Shown: positions 56,747 through 64,000 of the stretch, piece after piece
Layout: each line of letters opens with the position of its first letter
Numbering within the stretch: the first letter of the stretch is position 1
Assembly: GCA_022457065.1 (NCBI GenBank)
Contig: JAJGBQ010000004.1
Coordinates: 3,968,001-4,032,000 of the forward strand
Direction of reading: 5' to 3'
DNA: 64,000 nucleotides
Origin: Curvularia sp. ZM96
Taxonomy: Eukaryota > Ascomycota > Dothideomycetes > Pleosporales > Pleosporaceae
Position numbers and translations under genes: made by a program
The notes under the pieces: model-generated
Databases searched by the model: none
Seen by the model: the letters and a program-made list of their open reading frames with translations, nothing else
Told to the model about the DNA's origin: nothing

Positions 56747-58274
56747 ATGGCGCGCGGACGCCCTTCTCGAGCAGCAGCGCGTCGCAGCACGCCTGTTCGC
56801 AGCGCAACGCCGCAACAAGACAGCGACGAGGATATGGTAGACCCCCCGGAATCGCGCGCTGAAACACCCAAAGAGGAGGAAGAGGAGGAGGCCGCATCTG
56901 CAGCCCAGGCGAGCGATGAGGAGGCAGCGCCATCTGAACGATCGCCATCGCCCGCAGTCATCCAGCCTTTTCCGCGCAAGAAGCGTCTCGGCCGGCCACC
57001 TAAGAACAGGCCCCCAGACTGGAATGCTGGAGAACCTGACAACTCCGAAGGCGGCACGCCTGTCAAGCGCAAGCGTGGGCGGCCGTCCGGTGGAGGCCGC
57101 GGACGTCCACCCAAGGGAGGGCAGTCGCATACCACCCGTGTTCCGATTGACAAAGAGGGAACTATGATGGATGTTGTCAACGACGAGGTCGATTTGCCCG
57201 AGGACGAAGAGGGCGAGAAGAAAGTCGACAAGTTAGGCAATCTCATGGGCGGAAGGGACTATCGAGTGCGCATCTTCACCATCAAAGGCAGAGGAGAGCG
57301 ACAGTACATGTTGTCGACCGAGCCTGCTCGTTGCTGTGGCTTCAGGGACAGTTATCTCTTCTTCACGAAACACATGAAACTCCACAAGATTATCATCGAT
57401 GATACCGAGAAGAGGGATCTAATCGACCGCGAGATTATCCCGCATTCGTATAAAGGTCGTGCCATTGGTGTCGTCACCGCCCGTTCCGTATTCCGAGAGT
57501 TTGGCGCTCGCATCATTATTGGCGGCAAGAGGATCATCGATGATTACTACGTCCAGGCAGCGAGAGAAAGCGGCGCGGTCGAGGGTGAGCTTGCGGATCC
57601 TAATGACCGACTTCCGCCTCCAGGAGAGCCGTACAACAAGAATCAGTACGTGGCATGGCATGGTGCCAGTAGTGTTTACCACACTGGTGTGCCTAGTGTA
57701 CCAACAGCCAACGGAAAGCCTGCGCCTGGAAAGCGAAAAGTCAACATAACTTCTGCCAACTGGCAGTTCGAGCACGGCTCAGCCGCGAGGTATGCAATAG
57801 CTGCTGTGTCACTATTTTCGAACCCTGAAGCTAACGTATTCCAGTCGATTCAACTCGAGCCTTTCCAAGTTACGCAAAGCAAATCTTACAGGAATCTACG
57901 ACCCCCACACGAATCTCATGTGCTACCCCAAAGTCACGCAACCAACACACGCGCGATGGGAGGAAGTTCCAGCAGCAGAGAGCGACGTGCCTCCAATTGT
58001 ACGCAGAAAGTACCTTGTCGTCGACACTGTGTTCCAACAGCCTCCCTTTGCTGGGCTGGGCATACCGGGTCCCGATGGCGACTACATTGATGTCGGCACC
58101 AATGGGCTGCCCAAGCTAGACGCCGAAGACGAAAAGCGCATGAAGCCAGAAGAACGCGAGGCCTTTGCACAGATGAAGCGTGAAGAGCAAGAATGGCGAA
58201 GTCAATGGGGTGGAGAGAGCACAGATGGTGCACGAGCGAAACCCAAGATTGGCTTTGTAGGCGTTCCGGTTTGA
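56747..58274 (+). CDS. rsc7: Chromatin-remodelling complex subunit, RSC7/Swp82 family
   Basis: Two exons (56747-57789 and 57845-58274) encode 490 aa; the intron is 55 nt. The N-terminal 145 residues are charged, with acidic EEEEEEAA and several AT-hook-like cores (KRLGRPPKNR, KRKRGRPSGGGRGRPPKGG) that could bind AT-rich DNA. The CRC-subunit domain follows: NLMGGRDYRVRIFTIKGRGERQYMLSTEPARCCGFRDSYLFF, then HSYKGRAIGVVTARSVFREFGARIIIGGKRIIDDYY. The splice turns GSAA into GSAASRFNSSLSKLRKANLTGIYDPHTNLM, as in the family. Family knowledge: subunit of RSC and/or SWI/SNF remodellers in the nucleus. Assignment to RSC7 rather than Swp82 is not resolved; in Pezizomycotina one protein may serve both complexes. 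Confidence 0.88.
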
Positions 58275-61200
58275 TTGTGCGACAAGCACGATCATCATGT
58301 TGTCATAAGCGTGTGCTTATATTTTCCTCTTCTCCTGCGGTGTTCAGTCTTTGTTCTGTTACTCTTTTTGGCACAAAAGGCGATTCGGCGTGGAATATAC
58401 CATTATGGCTTGTACACCACATAACTAGTGTAGTCATAGATTCGATACAATTCTCCACCTAATGCTAAAGCGTGGTAATTACCGAGTATATTTGTGCCCT
58501 TGAAATCTACAGTACTAATACCTCGAATTGGTGTGATAGCTGCACGGGATTTGTCTGACAAGGAAGCGGATGTGCTGAGAGCCGTCATTAGAAATTGCAT
58601 ACAGCTTGTGACAAGTGTCAAGCTAGATAGCAATATTGTAGGCATTTTCGTTCTTCCTACTGAGATTGGGAGTTTGTGCGGTGAATTCAGAAATGTTGAG
58701 AATTGATTTCTTCCAGATTTTACTATAACTACTAAACTTGTCAAATATGTGCATACTTGTAGGATCGAGTCCTGTCCAAGCGTCTAGTACGGAGCGATAC
58801 TTGTTCCTTCGCTGTCTATTGTCTGAAGGAATATCTGGATGGTTACCTTCAGGCGACTTGAGTAAAATGTAGTCTAGTATCCACCCAGCAGCGTTGAATG
58901 AGTATGATGATTTGATAGTTCTGCTTTGCCCTTAGTATAGTCTACATGGTCGAATTGTCTCTTGAGAACAATGAGTGGTAGCGATTTCTTTCCACATAGG
59001 AAGCTTGTAGCTGGATCGTTAAGAGACAACGCAGGGGATTTGTGACTACTTATATTCAAAGCGTAGCGCAATGTCACAGCAGTCTCAGTGCACCTGTCTA
59101 TTACAGCTGATTGGGCACGCTGGATACGATACTGTTTGTTACATTTTTTTTTCGTTCTTTCTCCATATGGATCCAACAGCATTCCTTCACATTCTATTTC
59201 TTGACGTGCCCTGTCCTACTATCCTTTGTTCACATTTCATATACTTCACCACCGACTTACCATCCTCATCAGAAGACTTCTGACATCTACTTAACCAGTA
59301 CCCTAAGACACGCTGCCCATCGCCTCCCCAGACCTCATCCTCCTTCACTGTTAACAGACAGAACATACGCGACACTCAACACGCATCGTGTGTGCGGAAA
59401 GCTAAATCAATAACGGGTGAGATTGTTATAGCGCATAGATGCCACGGCTAATCCCGTGTCTAACAAAGGACAAAGGTAATAATACGTGCTGTACGATTGG
59501 TAGACATCATGACTGACCCAAAAGACATGGGAACCTACCACATCTCTTCCGGGATTGACTTATTTTCCGACCTCTCCCAACCTAATAGAACCTTTTGGAG
59601 AAAAGGAAAAATAAAACGGTCAAGCTGCAAGAACTAGGGCGGAAAGTCACATCATCCGGAGGGAGCCGCTAGAGCCACTTAAGTTCTACTCCTCTTAAAC
59701 TATGTCGAAAGGCGTGAAATAAACCTTTGCAGGCATACCACAAACTTCCTTTTTGACTTTATTGCAGGCTATGTGCATACTCGGGTCTCGGTTCGATTTG
59801 CGCGGAAAAGCTTATGAAGTAAGAATAAGTTTCGGTGATGAGCGCGTTTTCAAAGATTAATTGTGTGGATTGTGTAGGAAGGGAGTAAGATTTGTTCCGC
59901 CGGCTCTTTTGCGGTTTGGAGACAAAAGTGATGAACGCATGGTCCAAGCAGGGGAAATGGCTCTCGCACGCTGGAGGCACGTTCATCGGAACAATTGATG
60001 GTGGGAGGCCTGAACTTAGTGCTGTTCGCGACGCCTATGAGAGCGATGCAGTTTCAAGGAGGAGCATGTCGATGAACGGTTCTTCAGATGTGTTTCTGGT
60101 ACGTTGAGCACGAGCCCTTGCTGAGCGAGGGTGCTGACGCTTTCAAGATACGGGTTCATCTGCGAGTGGATAATCTAACGGTCGAAAGCTTCGCACGGAC
60201 AGCCTTAAGGAGCTGATGCTTTGTTGAGATTAGCTAATCTGGCAGCCTGTAGTTTACGGTACGTACTTTGTCCGTTAAGACTACTTCGTAACTATGGCTA
60301 TTTACATCACGATATGGCATCATCAACGACCACTTAGAAAGGATACAAGGGTAAGTTTCCCTAGTATACCGTGTCTGTACATACTTCGTATGTATGCAAG
60401 TAGGGCTCGGTGGTAAGCAATGACAATCAGTCCAGTCATCATCTTAGTGCGATATTTTTCCGATGAGATGATCACACGATGACACTGAATAGGCGGCAGA
60501 ATTACCACTGTTATTGCTATCCATCTATCACTCCATCTACCGACCATATCTCGTGGTCGACGCGGGGCGATCATCGGAAGCATCTAGAGCGCTATGGGCA
60601 AGGCAGCTCCGTTTCTAGTGATGCGATAGGTCCGAATCCCGGTGCCTGAAACGGTGATGAGTCGAGCGGGTGGAGCACAGTGCGACGGTTCATGACAAGA
60701 AACGCCTCATTGCTGCTCAGGCCAGGGCTGTGCACGCCTCCGATATACGAGACTGGATTCGAGCGCCAGCAGCACACATATTGGGTTGTGGCAACGACCG
60801 GACCGTGGGATCATGGCGTGTGCGAAAGGAAATTTTCCGGAGTCAGAGACAGTTCCGGTAGAATAAGATAGCCATGGCAAATGGCATACCAGCTAAGCTG
60901 ACTATGTACATGGTGGCTGGCTCTTTGGCTGCAGCCAGAGTGCCGCTTGTCTCACATGCTAACGAAGGCACCAAGAGAGCCACCCTGCCCCCCGGATTCC
61001 GGCAGAAAGGGACGTTTTACTTGCAAGGGGTGCAAGGGTCAAAGGGCCTCGTGTGACAGCTTCCGTTTCCTGCAGCGATAGAGTGCACGCAGGCTGCATT
61101 GCATTCTGCCACTTGTGCGTGAAGGAGCAGAGGGACCGTACCAGGGTCGCGCAAATCCGCCGGCAATAGACCGCGCTTTGGAAGGTGAGATAGATTGCGA

Positions 61201-61885
61201 GGCAGTGTGGGGACTAGAGGACTGGTGGTGGATTCGCTAGCGACCCGACCGAATAGATTGCAAATATGGGGTAAGATGCTTCGAGAAGAAACACCGTCAG
61301 GGTCTTCATCTACGCAAACCGTGGGCGCTGAATGTACAGATATTAAGGGCAATCATGCAGTAATGCAGAGAGGCTGCGTGACCCGAAGACCGAGGGGAGG
61401 CAGCAGGCTGAGGCCGGGGGAGGGCATCTTGGGAACTGGCTGACGGCGTGTCTTACGACATGACTAACATTGGCCTGTTTCGCGTTGCCACTGCGGTGTA
61501 GAGGATACAGGTGGGCCGGCCAGAGCTAAATCGAGCTCGTACTCGGCCTCGACGGTGCTCGGGGGCCCTGGATACGCATGGCCATACCGCCTCTCTCTCG
61601 CAGCGGCGGCAGGCAGTGCAGGTCGGGCGAGGGACGGCATTGGTGGCGAAGGCCGCAGCCCACTGTCCTAAGGAGGCGGGACTCGCAGCAGCGTCAGGAC
61701 GGAGGGAGGGAGGACTGGGCGGGCCCCTGAGCGACGTGGGCGGCCTGGATGGTAACTTGGGTGAAACCAGTCGCGGCCCGCGGCTGAGTTCCTAGCGTAG
61801 GGGTGGTGCATCGGGCTTACGCTGCTAGCGCCCCTGCCCAACGCGGGCTAGCGCCTCAGGGCGTCGGGGTCCGCTTGGCAGCTGC
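58275..61885. other. Gene-poor region of about 3.6 kb
   Basis: No frame here has a domain, a convincing splice structure or a good ATG with coding-like composition. The first ~2 kb is visibly AT- and TA-rich, as in decayed repeats, while 61440-61885 is GC-rich and likely upstream control DNA of hacA. No inverted terminal repeats, transposase or reverse-transcriptase motifs were recognised. A possible tRNA relic at about 60590-60650 is discussed separately. Confidence 0.45.
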
Positions 61886-61895
61886 CTATTAAAAG
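61886..61895 (+). promoter_or_regulatory. TATA-like element of hacA
   Basis: The sequence CTATTAAAAG lies about 100 nt upstream of the chosen hacA ATG. Its position would place transcription start after the upstream in-frame ATG at 61905, which supports the 61995 start. Confidence 0.4.
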
Positions 61896-61994
61896 GTGCC
61901 GTACATGCCACTCTGTCCTCTTCGATGCACAGCCTGGGTCCTGGTATTAACCACCCACTATGCCCACTTCTCCCCGCCTAGCACCTATTCTACA

Positions 61995-63076
61995 ATGGCC
62001 GAGCACATCTTCGACGCTTCTCTCTTCTCCCACACAATGAACACGTCCACCATCACATCCACACCCCTCCCCCCACCATCAACATCACAACAACCCCCCG
62101 TGGACACCATGATGCCCACCACCATCAAGATGGAGATGATCGAGAACTCGCCCTCGCCCCAGCGCTCCGCCTCCCAGTCGTCAGAGCCCTCCCAGACACC
62201 GGCTCCCGAGAGCAGTGCCTCGAAGCCAGTCAAGAAGCGGAAGTCATGGGGCCAGGTCCTGCCTGAGCCCAAGACCAGCCTGCCTCCCCGCAAACGCGCA
62301 AAGACCGAGGACGAGAAGGAGCAAAGACGCATCGAGCGCGTAAAGCGCAACCGCCTCGCCGCCCACAACTCCCGTGAGCGCAAGCGCCAGGAGTACGAGG
62401 TACTCCAGCATGAGAAGGACGAGCTCGAGGCCAACATGAGGGCCTACAAGGAGAAGATGGCCCAGATGGAGGCCGAGCTCCGCTACTACCGCACAAAGTA
62501 CCCTGGCGAAGCACCAACATCCACCGCCTTCGACCTCTCTACACCATCACACGACTCGTTCAGCACCATCTGCCCTGCGCAGATCCCCACATCCTTCCCC
62601 AGCCCCGAATCCATGGACTCGATGGACTCACCCCGTGACTCCTCGTGCCAGCCCGAGACTCCTCCATCCACCTTTGAGGCCTCCCCCGACTTCGACTCGA
62701 CACAATACTCTGCCGCGGTATTGTGCGACCTGCAGTGTCAGTCGAATTCGGGAACCTCACTTCGGATGATCTGGACCTACCTTTCACTATTCAACCTTTC
62801 GCACCAGTCGATGAGAAGCCTGTCGTCATGGAAAACTTCTTCGACTTCGACCAGTTCCCAAAGTGCAGCCCCACCACAGCTGCACCCATGGAACCCGCTT
62901 TTAGCATGGTGGATTCTTCTTCGGTCGATGTCTTTGGCTCGACCCTCTTCGACACCAGCTCTCACTCAAACTCTTATGGCTTTCTTGACGGCTTTGATGC
63001 AAAGTTCCATGACTTGCAGAGTGCCTCTGGCGCAACTTCGGTTAGCGACGAGGCCCTCGCAGCGGGATCACTTTAG
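61995..63076 (+). CDS. hacA: Unfolded-protein-response bZIP transcription factor HacA (Hac1), IRE1-spliced form
   Basis: The active form joins 61995-62712 and 62733-63076 (353 aa) after removal of a 20-nt non-spliceosomal intron. The N-terminus is Thr/Ser/Pro-rich, with KKRKSWGQVLPEPKTSLPPRKRAKTEDEKEQRR, the hallmark of fungal HacA. The basic region is at about 111-131 (VKRNRLAAHNSRERKRQEY), followed by a leucine-zipper coiled coil to about 165 (LQHEKDELEANMRAYKEKM). Unspliced, the frame continues to 63296 with an unrelated tail (433 aa). Spliced, it reads YSAVSVEFGNLTSDDLDLPF and an acidic/aromatic activation region with FFDFDQF. Family knowledge: ER stress activates IRE1, which cuts this mRNA; HacA then induces chaperones and secretion genes. 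An in-frame ATG at 61905 could add 30 residues. Confidence 0.94.
62701..62739 (+). promoter_or_regulatory. IRE1 splice-site stem-loops of hacA mRNA with 20-nt intron (62713-62732)
   Basis: The 5' site sits in a 7-nt loop CTGCCGC (62710-62716), closed by a T-G pair and an 8-bp perfect stem (62701-62708 with 62718-62725). The 3' site sits in loop CTGCAGT (62730-62736) closed by GAC/GTC. Both loops match CNG|NNGN, the IRE1 cleavage consensus. Cutting after CTG in each gives exactly 20 nt and shifts the frame as needed. Confidence 0.9.
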
Positions 63077-64000
63077 CACCGATGCCATCTTGGGACCCAA
63101 CGAGAGCGAGAGTGAGCACGCTGGGTCGGTGGATGGCTGCCGTAGATCACGACTGATGAGATCTCCTAGCGCTATACAAATGGGTCGGCGTAACGGTGTA
63201 CAAACAGGGAGGTTAGACAGGGCCTTATTGGAAAGGGAAAATCTGGGACGTGGTTTCACATGGCGTAGGACGGGGTCCGTAGCGTGTAGCGCGTAACTCC
63301 TTGTAGTAACAGTTTTCTTTTTGAGAGACTTTTGGTATGTCCTTCCTGGATATGGTTTCCTGGATGGTTTCATAATGGCGGACAAGTCACACCAAGGGCT
63401 GGTGCCTCTATCTAGCCAAATCTACCATTGTCTACTGTTCAAACATGATTCCGTCTCTTTTGCTTGTGATGTCCTGATGATGTTCAGCCTGGTAACGCCT
63501 ATCTCTCACATGTTATCAGCCGACCCAGACTTCATCCCTCCCTGATGTGTCACTGCGATGTGTCACTCAGCTAGACATTCTCCACAGTTCTACCTCGTTC
63601 TACATGCGCTAACGACATCCTAGTACTCTCCACATCGCGATCTCCGCGCCTCGTCCTGGTCTTTTCAGCTGCAAAGCTCAGGTCGAGACCAAGACGGCGT
63701 CTCGTTCCGTGCTGCGATATGCATGTTGACGCCAATCTTTGCGCTCTTTCGTCACCCTCCCTCCACAATGGTCCAGTCTCCATAAGGGTAACTTTCAGCA
63801 ACAACGACAACACTCCACCAAGCCCGCTTTTCTTGGCCCCAGAATAGGAATTGGCCCCTCATTGGTGTTGGATCACGTCATCCAGGAGTAAGCCGGGAAG
63901 TATCCAAAGCCAAGTAATAATAGCACTATTATGGATTCCTTTGCGAGACACGGAGTCTTGGTACGTGCCAAACAAAATCAACGCAGGCGTACAGTATGCG
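63077..64000. other. hacA 3' region and right-edge DNA
   Basis: The unspliced hacA frame ends at 63296; beyond that no gene is supported. An ATG at 63931 opens a short frame followed by a GTACGT donor-like site at the window edge; it might be the first exon of a gene continuing outside, but there is too little to call. Confidence 0.4.

Noticed and set aside
60590..60650. tRNA-like fragment (T-loop-like GGTCCGAATCC and a CTAGTGA anticodon-loop-like segment on the plus strand)
   Set aside because: The acceptor, anticodon and T stems do not close into a cloverleaf. It may be a decayed tRNA-Thr-like relic, but it cannot be called a gene.
61905..61994. In-frame upstream ATG that would extend HacA by 30 residues
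   Set aside because: It lies only 10-20 nt below the TATA-like element, likely before the transcription start, and the extension has no HacA-like content.
61896..63296. Uninterrupted 466-aa frame read as the hacA product
   Set aside because: It ignores the 20-nt IRE1 intron and starts at a GTG; the spliced 353-aa form fits the family. The unspliced form from 61995 remains the expected unstressed product.
63931..64000. Possible first exon (ATG, ten codons, GTACGT donor) at the window edge
   Set aside because: Too short and truncated; an acceptor only 26 nt away would make an impossibly small intron.

Overview
This is a 64-kb piece of a filamentous ascomycete nuclear genome. The genes have short introns (mostly 49-130 nt) with GTNNGT-type donors, CTAAC-like branch sites and YAG acceptors. 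Two intergenic tRNA genes carry Pol III T-runs, one with a 13-nt anticodon-loop intron. The gene set (HacA with an IRE1-type intron, NoxR, Rictor, CrgA-like RING-LON protein, CBM18 chitin deacetylase) points to Pezizomycotina. The small secreted proteins and overall flavour suggest Dothideomycetes/Pleosporales, but that rank is inference. I see no bacterial-type operons, CRISPR arrays or intact transposons.

Layout. 1-7.2 kb is an accessory-looking end: a secreted chitin deacetylase with three CBM18 modules, a two-exon 106-aa secreted protein with eight cysteines behind a strong TATA box, a tRNA-Thr(AGT), and long gene-free DNA. 7.2-19.7 kb holds an S6-kinase-like AGC kinase, a Vip1-type RRM protein, mitochondrial enoyl reductase Etr1, a secreted royal-jelly/yellow-family protein, Mediator subunit Med17, IMP 5'-nucleotidase Isn1 (eight exons, three of them micro-exons) and a disordered Ser/Pro-rich protein. 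19.7-33.2 kb has a tRNA-Thr(CGT), the t-UTP WD40 protein Utp17/Nan1 head-to-head with Rpb10, a secreted metallophosphoesterase head-to-head with the Ran exchange factor RCC1, and mitochondrial ribosomal protein uL13m head-to-head with copper chaperone Ccs1. 34-44.5 kb holds NoxR, a tiny split Tom6-like gene, and uricase head-to-head with the TORC2 subunit Rictor/Ste20. 46-58.3 kb holds the CrgA-like double-RING/LON protein (with a distal exon that adds a CaaX box), a HeLo-like/STAND N-terminal domain protein with an ankyrin-like segment, a Tda3-like FAD oxidoreductase, an unrecognised 505-aa protein and an RSC7/Swp82-family chromatin remodeller subunit. A 3.7-kb gene-poor stretch follows, then the unfolded-protein-response bZIP factor HacA, whose non-spliceosomal 20-nt intron is visible as a paired stem-loop.

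Most genes are unrelated housekeeping or signalling genes. Seven of them sit in head-to-head pairs sharing 0.3-0.75 kb promoters. Exon-intron structures were built by hand from reading frame, splice motifs and family knowledge, without transcripts or homology searches. The most notable items are the eight-cysteine secreted protein, the CaaX-ending isoform of the RING-LON protein, the HacA intron hairpin, the STAND-N/ankyrin protein, the fungal yellow-family protein and the split Tom6-like gene.
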